Shown here one piece after another: positions 17,967-26,522 of a stretch of DNA of 64,000 nt. The notes below the pieces were generated by a model. The model saw only the letters and a program-made list of their open reading frames with translations, ran no database searches and was not told where the DNA came from. Position numbers and translations under genes: made by a program. The first letter of the stretch is position 1, and every line of letters starts with the position of its first letter. Source of the stretch: Acetobacter orleanensis. Lineage in GTDB: Bacteria; Pseudomonadota; Alphaproteobacteria; Acetobacterales; Acetobacteraceae. Where the stretch lies: assembly GCF_001581005.1 (NCBI RefSeq), contig NZ_LHZV01000058.1, forward strand, positions 1 to 64,000. The letters run 5' to 3'.

Positions 17967-17985
17967 AATGAGAAATATTCTCATT
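17967..17985 (+). promoter_or_regulatory. Fur-box-like operator upstream of mbfA
   Basis: The 19-base dyad AATGAGAA-ata-TTCTCATT lies 49 bases before the mbfA start. Against the 19-base Fur consensus form AATGATAATnATTATCATT it differs at three of 18 scored positions (by-eye count). Iron control of mbfA is known in other alphaproteobacteria (via Irr or Fur), so an iron regulator binding here is a reasonable inference. Confidence 0.6.
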
Positions 17986-18034
17986 ATTTAAGAATAAATT
18001 GAAATTTGTCCTGAAAATCTATAGAGCAACAAAA

Positions 18035-18991
18035 ATGCGTAAATTTTCCGCCCTGACTGAACAGGAAATTCTTGCTCTGGCCATTTCCAATGAGGAAGAG
18101 GACGGGCGCATCTATGCAGATTTTTCTTATGCCTTGCAGGAAAACTATCCGGATACCGCGAAAATTTTTGCCGATATGGTGCATGAGGAAGATGATCATC
18201 GGCGGCATCTGATTGATGTCTATGTCCGGCGGTTTGGCTCCCATATTCCGCTTGTGCGCCGCCAGGATATTGCAGGCTTCATGCCGCGCAAACCGGCATG
18301 GCAGATTCAGGGGCAGGGGATTGAGGTTGTCCGGTGCTATGCGGAGGATATGGAGCGTGATGCCGCACGGTTTTACCGGCAGGCCGCTCTCCGCACCAAT
18401 GATGCCGAAACACGCAAACTACTGGGTGATCTTGCAACAGCAGAAGACCAGCATGGCCGCACTGCCAGTGACATCACATCCCGCCACCTGACAGACGATA
18501 AGCGGGAGGATGAGGACGAAAACGCCCGGCGGCGTTTCGTGCTCCAGATTGTCCAGCCCGGTCTGGTGGGGTTGATGGATGGGTCCGTCTCCACACTGGC
18601 CCCGGTTTTTGCCGCGGCTTTCGCTACGCATGAGTCGCATAGTGCGCTGCTGGTCGGGCTTGCGGCCTCGCTGGGGGCGGGGATTTCCATGGGGTTTGCC
18701 GAAGCACTGTCTGATGATGGCACGCTGTCCGGTCGCGGCAAGCCGCTTATTCGCGGGCTGGTGTGCGGTGCCATGACCATGGCGGGCGGCATTGGCCACA
18801 CCCTGCCATTCCTTATTGAGTCGTTCAGCGGCGCAATGATGGTGGCCGTTGCCGTTGTGGTGGTCGAACTGTTCCTGATTTCATGGATACGCTGGCGGTA
18901 TCAGGATACGCCGTTCGGCTCAGCCATTGTGCAGATTGTTTTTGGCGGGGCGCTGGTTTTTCTGGCTGGCGTGCTGATAGGCAGTTCCTAA
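18035..18991 (+). CDS. mbfA: MbfA-type ferritin-like/VIT1 fusion, iron exporter
   Basis: 318 residues in two parts. Residues 1-160 form a rubrerythrin-like diiron helical domain with ligands visible as E20/E21, E51-E52-x2-H55, E104 and E137-x2-H140. Residues about 168-318 form the VIT1/CCC1 membrane domain, with PGLVGLMDGSVSTLAPVFAA and about five helices. In Agrobacterium and Bradyrhizobium MbfA is a membrane-bound ferritin-like protein that exports iron and protects against iron/peroxide stress. The start at ATG 18035 is chosen over a TTG at 17999. A Fur-like box precedes it, and the gene stands alone. Confidence 0.92.
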   Translation: MRKFSALTEQEILALAISNEEEDGRIYADFSYALQENYPDTAKIFADMVHEEDDHRRHLIDVYVRRFGSHIPLVRRQDIAGFMPRKPAWQIQGQGIEVVRCYAEDMERDAARFYRQAALRTNDAETRKLLGDLATAEDQHGRTASDITSRHLTDDKREDEDENARRRFVLQIVQPGLVGLMDGSVSTLAPVFAAAFATHESHSALLVGLAASLGAGISMGFAEALSDDGTLSGRGKPLIRGLVCGAMTMAGGIGHTLPFLIESFSGAMMVAVAVVVVELFLISWIRWRYQDTPFGSAIVQIVFGGALVFLAGVLIGSS

Positions 18992-19086
18992 ACCCGCCCC
19001 CTGTTATCCGCCTGCCACAAATGGCATACTGGATGTGCCATAATAAAGGCCCGCGCAGGATGTTTGCTGGCGGCTTATGGTCACCA

Positions 19087-19812
19087 ATGGGAATGACAGC
19101 GCGTATGACATCACGTTCCAGCAAATTTTCAGCCCTGTGTCTGGCTCTGTCCGTGGGGGGCGGCGTGAGTGCGTTCGCGCATGCTGCTCCGGCTCTGGCG
19201 CAGGGGGCAGCAGCCCAGAGTGTGCCCCAGAGCGGGGGGCAGAGCGCCACACCGGCGGAGGCACCGGAGGGCATCACGCTGTCTGCGTCTGACAAGATGT
19301 GGCTCGGGAAGATTGAAAAGGCGCTCAACAGCGTCACAACATTTCAGGCGCATATGCAGCAGTTGGATACGGATGGAAAACGTACCACCGGCGTAGTCTG
19401 GATGCAGCGCCCCGGCCAGATGCGGCTGGCGTATGACCCGCCAACGCCGCTCCTGCTGGTTGCCAATCAGGGCAAGGTGGTGTTCCGGGATAACCAGCTT
19501 GACCAGACAACCGTTATTCCTATGGAGCGTACGCCGCTGGGGCTCTTGCTGCGGCAGCATGTCAGTCTGAAAGAGGATGTGACGATCACCGGCTTTCAGC
19601 ATGAAGGCGGCTTGGTGCAGGTTACAGTCGTGCGCACGTCTTCTCCCGGAGATGGCAGCCTGACACTGGTATTTTATGATAATCCGGTCTCACTCCGCTC
19701 ATGGAGCGTGGTGGATGCGCAGGGGCGCGAGACGCGTGTGACCCTGTTTGATGTCAAGAGCGGGGTTGCCATTCCCGCAGGCACCTTCACGCTCCCCGCG
19801 CAGCCGGATTAA
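19087..19812 (+). CDS. lolA: LolA-like outer membrane lipoprotein carrier protein
   Basis: About 241 residues with a Sec signal peptide (SKFSALCLALSVGGGVSAFAHA) and a Gln/Ala/Pro-rich linker before the LolA fold. LolA-type features: a helix followed by TTFQAHMQQLDTDGKRTTGVVWMQRPGQMRLAYDPP, then LLLVANQGKVVFRDNQLDQTT and the late FDVKSGVAIPAGTFTL. It ferries lipoproteins such as BamB and BamE through the periplasm from LolCDE to the outer membrane. Several in-frame ATG codons (19087, 19093, 19105) could be the start. Nothing adjoining belongs to the Lol system. Confidence 0.88.
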   Translation: MGMTARMTSRSSKFSALCLALSVGGGVSAFAHAAPALAQGAAAQSVPQSGGQSATPAEAPEGITLSASDKMWLGKIEKALNSVTTFQAHMQQLDTDGKRTTGVVWMQRPGQMRLAYDPPTPLLLVANQGKVVFRDNQLDQTTVIPMERTPLGLLLRQHVSLKEDVTITGFQHEGGLVQVTVVRTSSPGDGSLTLVFYDNPVSLRSWSVVDAQGRETRVTLFDVKSGVAIPAGTFTLPAQPD

Positions 19813-20091
19813 AGCGGCGCAGGCCGGGAGGCTGGATGGCCGTCTGCCCCTGAACTGTTGTTTTTGCGGTTGTCTCAAATGTTCAGGGATGTGACTGGCT
19901 GGGCCTGCTTGTGTGGTGGAACAGATGGTTTTGTAGGTGCGATACCGTCGCCCCGGCGCAGAAAAATAGCGTGTCTCGATGCGAAAATGGGCGCCGACTA
20001 ATCCTGACGGCTTTTGAAAACAGTCCTTAAGGGTGGCAAAACGGCAGCGGCGGCCCGATATCAGGGGCGGATAGTTTCAGGACAGGCGGGT
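19813..20091. other. Intergenic region before rarA
   Basis: About 280 bases without a recognisable gene. A TTG-initiated in-frame extension of rarA from 20014 falls here but lacks a good ribosome site. I see no strong terminator. Confidence 0.4.
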
Positions 20092-21471
20092 ATGGCGGCA
20101 CGGCGCACGACACCTTCGGGCACGACGATGGGGGAAGATCTTTTTGGGGGGCAGGCTCCGCCGCTGGAGCGTGAGCCTTCCACGATGCATCCCACGCGCC
20201 CTGCGCCCAACCAGCCGCTGGCGGATCGCCTCCGCCCCAACAGGCTTGAGGATGTGGTGGGGCAGGCGCATCTGCTCGGGCCGGATGGAACGCTGACGCG
20301 TATGCTTGAGCGTGGCTCCCTTGCCAGCCTGATTCTCTGGGGTGGCCCCGGCGTTGGGAAGACGACCATTGCACGGTTGCTGGCGCAGGCCGCAGGGCTG
20401 CGGTTTGTCCAGCTTTCCGCAGTTTTTTCCGGTGTTGCGGATCTGAAAAAAGCCTTTGAAAATGCGCGCAGGCAGGCAGAAGCCGGAGGCGGCACGCTGC
20501 TGTTTGTGGATGAAATCCATCGCTTTAACCGCGCCCAGCAGGATGGCTTTCTGCCGGTGGTGGAAGATGGCACCATCGTGCTGGTGGGGGCGACCACGGA
20601 AAATCCCTCCTTCGCGCTGAATTCGGCCCTGCTGTCCCGCTGTCAGGTCATGGTGCTCAACCGGCTGGATGATCCGGCGGAAGAAGCGCTGCTGGCGCGG
20701 GCGGAAGAAGAAACCGGGCGGCCTTTACCGCTGACTGAGGAAGGACGCGCGACACTTCGCGCCATGGCGGATGGGGATGGCCGCTACCTGCTGAACATGG
20801 TGGAGCAGATTCTCAGCCTGAAAACGGATGCGCCGCTGGATGCGCAGGCTCTGGCTCGTCTGCTGGCCAAGCGTGCCGTGCTATATGACCGGGACCGGGA
20901 AGAACATTACAATCTGATTTCAGCATTGCATAAATCCCTGCGCGGGTCAGACCCGGATGCCGCGCTCTACTGGTTCGCCCGGATGCTGGAAGGTGGGGAA
21001 GACCCACGCTACCTCGCACGGCGTATGACCCGTTTTGCGGCGGAAGATGTGGGGATGGCGGACCCCCATGCGCTGCCGCTGGCTATTGCCGCGTGGGAGA
21101 CGTACGAACGTCTTGGCTCACCGGAGGGGGAACTGGCGCTGGCGCAGCTTGTGGTGCATCTGGCGACCGCTCCCAAATCCAACGGTGTTTATAAAGCCTA
21201 TGGGGCGGCCCGCCGTGCCGCAAAGGCCACGGGCAGCCTGATGCCGCCTGCGCATATCCTGAATGCGCCCACAAAGCTGATGAAGGATATCGGCTACGGG
21301 AAGGGCTATCAGTATGATCATGATGCGGAGGAAGGCTTCTCTGGACAGAATTATTTTCCGGACGGAATGGGCCGCCAGACCTTTTATAATCCGAGCGGAC
21401 GGGGCTTTGAGCGGGAGATAAGCCACCGTCTGGAAACATTGGCCCGCTTGCGGGATCGGCGTCAGTCGTGA
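20092..21471 (+). CDS. rarA: Replication-associated recombination protein A (RarA/MgsA)
   Basis: AAA+ ATPase acting at stalled replication forks, related to the clamp-loader family. Markers: LADRLRPNRLEDVVGQAHLL, Walker A GGPGVGKTTIARLLA, Walker B LLFVDEIHRFNRAQQD, sensor 1 GATTENPSF, and the RarA-specific C-terminal tetramerisation region with APKSNGVYKAYGAARRA and FPDGMGRQTFYNP. The start is uncertain: 20092 has AGGCGGG just upstream, while 20128 (MGEDLFGGQ) is nearer the family N-terminus. It ends 10 bases before the pseudouridine synthase. Confidence 0.94.
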   Translation: MAARRTTPSGTTMGEDLFGGQAPPLEREPSTMHPTRPAPNQPLADRLRPNRLEDVVGQAHLLGPDGTLTRMLERGSLASLILWGGPGVGKTTIARLLAQAAGLRFVQLSAVFSGVADLKKAFENARRQAEAGGGTLLFVDEIHRFNRAQQDGFLPVVEDGTIVLVGATTENPSFALNSALLSRCQVMVLNRLDDPAEEALLARAEEETGRPLPLTEEGRATLRAMADGDGRYLLNMVEQILSLKTDAPLDAQALARLLAKRAVLYDRDREEHYNLISALHKSLRGSDPDAALYWFARMLEGGEDPRYLARRMTRFAAEDVGMADPHALPLAIAAWETYERLGSPEGELALAQLVVHLATAPKSNGVYKAYGAARRAAKATGSLMPPAHILNAPTKLMKDIGYGKGYQYDHDAEEGFSGQNYFPDGMGRQTFYNPSGRGFEREISHRLETLARLRDRRQS

Positions 21472-21481
21472 ATATCGTCGC

Positions 21482-22465
21482 ATGAGTGTTGTGATTCTGA
21501 CTGTGAGCGAAGACGAGGCGGATATTCGCCTTGATCGCTATTTTCGTCGCCATTACCCGCATCTGACGCAGGGGGCGTTGCAAAAGCTGTGCCGTACCGG
21601 GCAGATACGGGTGGATGGCAAACGTGCCGAAGCGTCCACCCGCCTGCAACCGGGCCAGTCCGTGCGCGTGCCGCCTATCCCCATGGCCGCAAAACCGGCA
21701 AAGGATGCCCCGCGCCCGCTGGATGAGCGTCTGGTGCGGGAAATTCAGGGTATGGTGCTGTATCAGGACAAGCATCTGATTGTGCTGAATAAACCGGCAG
21801 GTCTGCCGGTGCAGGGTGGCCCCGGCATTACCAAACATGTGGATATGATGCTGGACGGCCTGCGGGGCGAGCCGGATGATCCACGCCCGCGTCTGGTTCA
21901 CCGGATTGACCGAGATACGTCCGGCCTGCTGCTGCTTGCCCGCACACCCGGCGTGGCCGCCAAACTGGCGGAAGCTTTCCGTGGGCGGGATGTTAAAAAG
22001 ACGTACTGGGCTGTGGTGGTCGGGCGTCCTGACCCGATGGAGGGTGAGATTGACCAGCCTCTGGCGCGGCTTGGCGTAGGGGCTAACGCTATTATGGTGG
22101 CGGCGGACCGCAAGGACCCGGACGGCCAGTATGCACGCACGACCTATGAGGTTCTAGATTCGGCAGCCCGTAAATTCTCATGGCTGGCTCTGTCTCCGCT
22201 GACAGGCCGGACGCATCAGTTGCGCGTGCATTGTGAATCGCTCGGCACCCCGATTCTGGGGGACCCGAAATATGGCGGGGCCACCGCGCATGTTGAGGGG
22301 TTTACGGACCAGTTGCATCTGCATGCTCGCCAGTTGGATATGCCCCATCCGGCCGGGGGGCGGCTGACGGTCACTGCCGAACTCCCGCCGCATATGCGTG
22401 AGACCTTCCGTGCTCTGGGCTTTACACCGGGGGTAACGCCCAAACCGTCCCGTCGCGGCGGATAA
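21482..22465 (+). CDS. rluC: RluA-family 23S rRNA pseudouridine synthase (RluC-like)
   Basis: 327 residues. The N-terminal S4 RNA-binding domain (DIRLDRYFRRHYPHLTQGALQKL) is followed by the RluA catalytic domain with HRIDRDTSGLLLLAR, whose first Asp is the catalytic residue, and LTGRTHQLRVHCESLGTPILGD. By size and the S4 domain it matches RluC, which modifies U955/2504/2580 of 23S rRNA in E. coli; RluD is a less likely alternative. It lies close downstream of rarA and 30 bases before the AsmA-family gene. Confidence 0.9.
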   Translation: MSVVILTVSEDEADIRLDRYFRRHYPHLTQGALQKLCRTGQIRVDGKRAEASTRLQPGQSVRVPPIPMAAKPAKDAPRPLDERLVREIQGMVLYQDKHLIVLNKPAGLPVQGGPGITKHVDMMLDGLRGEPDDPRPRLVHRIDRDTSGLLLLARTPGVAAKLAEAFRGRDVKKTYWAVVVGRPDPMEGEIDQPLARLGVGANAIMVAADRKDPDGQYARTTYEVLDSAARKFSWLALSPLTGRTHQLRVHCESLGTPILGDPKYGGATAHVEGFTDQLHLHARQLDMPHPAGGRLTVTAELPPHMRETFRALGFTPGVTPKPSRRGG

Positions 22466-22495
22466 TAGCGACTTCTGGAACGCGGGAGGAAGCCG

Positions 22496-24694
22496 ATGCG
22501 GCTGAAATGGAAAATTGGTTTGGTCGCCGGGGCTGCCGTGCTGCTGGTGGGTGGCGGTAGCGTTGTCTCCGCCATGCAGGATGCAAACTGGCTGCGGGTG
22601 CGGCTGGTGGCCGCTGTGGAAGAACAGACGGGCCGTCATCTGACGATCGACCAACTCCATGTCTGGATTCTGCCCTTCCCGTGGGTGGAAGCGCGTGGCG
22701 TGCGTCTGTCCGGGGTCGCAGATGCAGAGGCGGGAGCCGGGATTGGAGCAGGGGAGCAGGGGCAAGTGGCTCCCGCGATGCTGGAGGCGGCGGAAGTTCG
22801 TGCCCGGCTTGGTCTGTTGCCGCTCTTCCAGCATCGCATTGTGTTTAATGATGTCAGCCTCATTCAGCCGCATGTGGCGCTGCGTCGTCTGCCGGATGGG
22901 CGGGCCGACTGGCTGTTTGAACCGCCTGCGCGCCCGGATACGGGGGCAGGAAGCGCGTCCTCCGGCCAGATGCATTGGGATGTGAGTGTTTCTACACTCC
23001 GCATTTCCAAAGCGGATGTGCAGTGGGATGATCAGGTTCGGCACAGAACCGGCCAACTCGCTTTTGGCCATATTCAGGCCAAGGATCTGGACGGCGCGAC
23101 GCCCAGCTTTGACGTGCAGGGTGAAAAAGGAAAAGGCCAGTTTGTGCTCACCGGCCAGACCGGCCGCCTGTTGCCGCAGCGGGCCAAAGAGTTTCCTGTG
23201 CAGTTCAAGCTGGCACTGACTATTGCCGGGCATCCTGCGGGTCTGGCGCATGTGGATGGCAAGGTGACGGACCCGGACGGCGCACGCGTTTATGCGCTTC
23301 AGGTCGGCGGCTCTCTTGGGCAGGTGCGGGACCTTGAACAGTTTTTCCCGCGGGCGCAGTTGCCGGATGGGCAGAATATTTCAGTCGATGCACAGATAGC
23401 AGGCTCTGGCGCGCAGCCCGTCGTGCAGGGGCTGCATGTGCATACCGGGCAAGTTGAACTGGGCCGTTTTGTGCCCGGCAGCAAACTGACCCGCGCCATG
23501 CTGGACGCCGCAAAGCCGGATGATCCGCTAACGGTGCAAAGTGACGGCCAGCTTGGCGCGCAGGCGCTGGGGTTGCGAGGCACGCTCGGCACACTGGCGC
23601 AGATAACAGCTCTCGCACAGGCCCCGGAAAAGATGGAAATTCCGGTGGGCCTGACGCTTGTGGACGGGGCCTCCAGCCTGAAAATGGCGGGCACGCTGGG
23701 CGGTGGTCACTCCTCGGTGGACGTGCATGGTGTGCTGGACCAGTTGGCTCCCGGCGGCACGTTCCCCACGGCGGAAAGTGTCAAGGTGGATGGACACGTG
23801 GAAACAGCGTCCACACTGGCACTGGTGAAAAAGCATGACCTGCCTGATCTGGTGCGCGGCCTGACGCTGACAGCCAATGTGGAAAGCCCGCATGTGGTCT
23901 GGCGTGATCTCGCATGGTCGCAGGTGACGAGTCATGTCTCCGTGCAGGGTGGCCGCTTGGTGGCGGACCCTGTGCAGGCGGAAGGTTCCGGCTCAGCCCA
24001 GTCTGCCCGGTTTGTTTATGATGCGTCCGGCAACGCCCCTGCTTACGAAATTGCGATGCATCCCGTTGTGCTGCCGGTGGCGGCTGTGCAGGGCTGGATG
24101 GGCGCACCCTCTTTGATGCAGGGGGCGTTGATGCTTGTTGGCACCGTCAGCCTGCAAGGGGATGATGCGGCAGCCCGGAAGCGCAGTTTGACCGGGCATA
24201 TTGGCGCATCCGTAGTGGATGGCTCTATTGGGGGCGCGGCCCTCCGCACCCTGCTGGGGCCAGATGTTCCGCTGAAGGGTAAAATGCCGGTCCGGTGCTT
24301 TGGCACACACATGCAGTTTGCGGATGGGGTCGCGCAGATTGACCTGCTGGCCATGGAAACCCCGTTCCTCTCCCTGCACGGTCACGGCACGGTTGGTCTG
24401 GGCACAGAGGCGCTGGACCTGCATCTCTCACCGCGTGTCCTGCTGGGTGGTGCATCGGCCTCGTCCGACCTGCGGGTGACGGGCACGCTGACAGCGCCGG
24501 TGCCTAAAATGGAGCCCACGTACGGCGGCCGCTACGGGCTGAATATCGGTGGGGATGACAGCGGAAATGATAATTGCCCCACAATGCTTTCCGCCGCGCG
24601 GGAGGGCGGGGCGGGTCCCGCGCCGTCCACCCCCAAGGCCGGTAAAGAGGGGAAGGTCATGAACATGCTGCGTGGTCTGGGGTTGTTTAAATGA
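22496..24694 (+). CDS. AsmA-family envelope protein
   Basis: 732 residues with one N-terminal membrane helix (WKIGLVAGAAVLLVGGGSVVSA) and a long periplasmic beta-rich region. The N-terminus LRVRLVAAVEEQTGRHLTIDQLHVWILPFPWVEA and the C-terminal part (VVDGSIGGAALRTLLGP, LLAMETPFLSLHGHGTVGLGTEALDLHLSP) are AsmA-like. Family members are bridge-like proteins linked to phospholipid transport to the outer membrane. The stop overlaps the next start (ATGA at 24691-24694). Confidence 0.88.
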   Translation: MRLKWKIGLVAGAAVLLVGGGSVVSAMQDANWLRVRLVAAVEEQTGRHLTIDQLHVWILPFPWVEARGVRLSGVADAEAGAGIGAGEQGQVAPAMLEAAEVRARLGLLPLFQHRIVFNDVSLIQPHVALRRLPDGRADWLFEPPARPDTGAGSASSGQMHWDVSVSTLRISKADVQWDDQVRHRTGQLAFGHIQAKDLDGATPSFDVQGEKGKGQFVLTGQTGRLLPQRAKEFPVQFKLALTIAGHPAGLAHVDGKVTDPDGARVYALQVGGSLGQVRDLEQFFPRAQLPDGQNISVDAQIAGSGAQPVVQGLHVHTGQVELGRFVPGSKLTRAMLDAAKPDDPLTVQSDGQLGAQALGLRGTLGTLAQITALAQAPEKMEIPVGLTLVDGASSLKMAGTLGGGHSSVDVHGVLDQLAPGGTFPTAESVKVDGHVETASTLALVKKHDLPDLVRGLTLTANVESPHVVWRDLAWSQVTSHVSVQGGRLVADPVQAEGSGSAQSARFVYDASGNAPAYEIAMHPVVLPVAAVQGWMGAPSLMQGALMLVGTVSLQGDDAAARKRSLTGHIGASVVDGSIGGAALRTLLGPDVPLKGKMPVRCFGTHMQFADGVAQIDLLAMETPFLSLHGHGTVGLGTEALDLHLSPRVLLGGASASSDLRVTGTLTAPVPKMEPTYGGRYGLNIGGDDSGNDNCPTMLSAAREGGAGPAPSTPKAGKEGKVMNMLRGLGLFK

Positions 24695-25452
24695 GCGATC
24701 AGGAAAAAACGCCAACCGCCGCCCCAGTGCCAGCTGGAGCGCGCAAGCGGTTCTGGAAACAGGCCAGTGTTGTGCCGGAGCAGGATGGGTTTGCCGTGCA
24801 GCTTGATGGCAGGCCGGTCCGCTTGCCCGAGCGCACGGCGCTTTCTGTGCCGTCCCGTGCTTTGGCGGAGGCTCTGGCGGCAGAATGGCAGGCGGCAGGC
24901 CTGACGGTGGGCGGCTATTTCCGGCCGGAAGATCTCCCGCTGACCCGTATTGCCGGGTCCATGCTGGAGCGAGTGCCGGGCGCGCGGGCCGGTGTGATCG
25001 ATAGTCTGCTGGCTTATGCCAGTAGTGACCTGCTGTGTTACCGCGAGGCCGGAAATTCCAGACTGGCACGGCGGCAGCGCGAACTCTGGGGGCCATGGCT
25101 CGATTGGTGTCAGGATACCTTCGGGATGGAACTGCGCACGACGGAGGGGGTAATGCCCATCACCCAACCGGACGCTACCCTGCACACGTTACGCGCCCTT
25201 CTGGAGTCCCTGTCCGATGCGGAACTGGCGGCACTCGGTGTTGCGGTTCCGGCTCTGGGCAGTCTGTATCTCGGGTTGGCTCTGGTCAAAGGGCAGGGCA
25301 CACCGGAAGAACTGCTGGCCTGCGCGACGCTGGATGAGAGCGAGCAGATGGCGCGCTGGGGGGAAGATACGGATGTGACCGACCGTATCGCCTCGCGGCT
25401 GCGGGATGTGGCGGATGCGGCTCTTTTTCTGGATTTCTTACGTAAGCCCTAA
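24691..25452 (+). CDS. ATP12-family F1-ATPase assembly chaperone
   Basis: 253 residues. Homologue of mitochondrial Atp12, which binds the F1 alpha subunit before hexamer assembly; alphaproteobacteria carry it too. Recognised by KRFWKQASVVPEQDGFAVQLDGRPVRLPERTALSVPS, LAEALAAEWQAAG, PLTRIAGSMLERV, and SDLLCYREAG followed by the LxxRQRELWGPWLDW segment. It overlaps the AsmA-family gene by 4 bases. No atp operon gene is nearby. Confidence 0.92.
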   Translation: MSDQEKTPTAAPVPAGARKRFWKQASVVPEQDGFAVQLDGRPVRLPERTALSVPSRALAEALAAEWQAAGLTVGGYFRPEDLPLTRIAGSMLERVPGARAGVIDSLLAYASSDLLCYREAGNSRLARRQRELWGPWLDWCQDTFGMELRTTEGVMPITQPDATLHTLRALLESLSDAELAALGVAVPALGSLYLGLALVKGQGTPEELLACATLDESEQMARWGEDTDVTDRIASRLRDVADAALFLDFLRKP

Positions 25453-25462
25453 TTCTTCCTGC

Positions 25463-25584
25463 CGCATGTGATGCGTGTTTTGTGTCGGATAGACACGTCC
25501 GTGCCATGAATTTGCCCCTGTCTGCATGCAGACAGGACCTTACAGACTGATGAACCTGAGCGTTCTCTCAGCCTGAAATACAGG
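25463..25584 (+). other. Cluster of five short inverted repeats
   Basis: Between the ATP12 gene and the small protein at 25612 lie five successive dyads: CGCAT-gtg-ATGCG (25463-25475), GTGTC-ggata-GACAC (25482-25496), a perfect 20-base palindrome with half-site CCTGTCTGCA (25517-25536), CTGAG-cgttct-CTCAG (25556-25571) and CCTG-aaata-CAGG (25572-25584). No T-run follows any of them except TGTTTT after the first. They could shape a structured leader, a small RNA or an operator array. Confidence 0.5.
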
Positions 25585-25611
25585 TCTTGTCACCGGATGA
25601 GGAGCATTCAA

Positions 25612-25782
25612 ATGCACTATGAATCGACAGGTGGAGAACCTCAGCGTCAGGTTCTGTCGGGGGCTGCCGCACGGGCACGGTTGCAGGGGCGGGTTGCCCA
25701 TGCTGTCGCAACGTGCGCCATGGGCTCATGGTTTTTGCTGGGGCTGATCCCGGTTGTGGTCATTGTCTATTCCATGAGCTGA
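25612..25782 (+). CDS. Small single-pass membrane protein, unknown function
   Basis: 56 residues: a polar, basic N-terminal half and one hydrophobic helix about residues 34-55 (VATCAMGSWFLLGLIPVVVIVYSM). The ATG at 25612 has AGGAG at 25599-25603 at proper spacing, which favours it over an in-frame ATG at 25597. I recognise no family. It is preceded by the inverted-repeat cluster, and followed by a Spy/CpxP-like stress protein gene about 100 bases on. Confidence 0.6.
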   Translation: MHYESTGGEPQRQVLSGAAARARLQGRVAHAVATCAMGSWFLLGLIPVVVIVYSMS

Positions 25783-25884
25783 GATGAACGCTGCGGTATG
25801 ACAGTGTGGTGAGCGCCTTGTGTCCGCGTACCGTCTTGGCGGATAGTATTCAGGACGTAGAATTTTCAGGAGTTGTCAGAGTCC

Positions 25885-26406
25885 ATGAACTACAGAAATG
25901 GTTTCCTCGCCACAGCGGCGGTCATCGGTCTCTCCCTTGCTGCTCTGCCTGCCTCAGCGCACCCCGGTAAGGGGGAGTTTCCGCCGCCGGGTGGCCCCGG
26001 CGGGTGCATGATGGGCGGTGGTCACGGCCATGCCATGAGCATGCTGGAAGGGCTGGATCTGACCAAACAGCAGCGCAAGCAGGTTGATACTATCCTGCAT
26101 GACGCGCGCGATCAGGATCACGCCGATGACATGCGGGGTGAGTTTTCCAAAATTCACCAGCAGATTCAGGATATCCTGACATCGCCCGGCCCAGTCGATA
26201 AAGACAAGATTGCCGCCTTGCAGCAGCAGCAGGCGACTCTGCGTGCGCAGGCTGAAGCACGCCATCTGGACGTGGCTTCCCGCATCCATGATGTGTTGAC
26301 ACCGGACCAGTTGGCGCAGGTCAAGGCGCGTCAGACCAAAATTCATGACCTGATGGAGCAGCTGCGCGAAGCTGAACACCCCGCTCCGCCGCCGTCTGAC
26401 AAGTAA
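25885..26406 (+). CDS. Spy/CpxP-like periplasmic protein (LTxxQ motif)
   Basis: 173 residues with a signal peptide (cleavage likely after ASA, residue 25), a Gly/Met/His-rich stretch (GGCMMGGGHGHAM) and a helical body with the motifs LDLTKQQRKQVDTIL and LTPDQLAQVKARQTK, typical of Spy/CpxP. Family members act as periplasmic chaperones or envelope-stress sensors, some metal-responsive; the Met/His run would suit metal binding. The ATG at 25885 has AGGAG at 25868-25872; a TTG at 25873 is too close to that site. Confidence 0.8.
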   Translation: MNYRNGFLATAAVIGLSLAALPASAHPGKGEFPPPGGPGGCMMGGGHGHAMSMLEGLDLTKQQRKQVDTILHDARDQDHADDMRGEFSKIHQQIQDILTSPGPVDKDKIAALQQQQATLRAQAEARHLDVASRIHDVLTPDQLAQVKARQTKIHDLMEQLREAEHPAPPPSDK

Positions 26407-26522
26407 AACACAGACGTTTCTTGACTCGGTGAGAGTGGGGTTGTAACTCCCTCTCACAAATCAGGACCGCCACTCCGCGAGTGTTCGCGCAGTGGCGCGT
26501 CTCCTTTTGGGGTAATAGGCTT

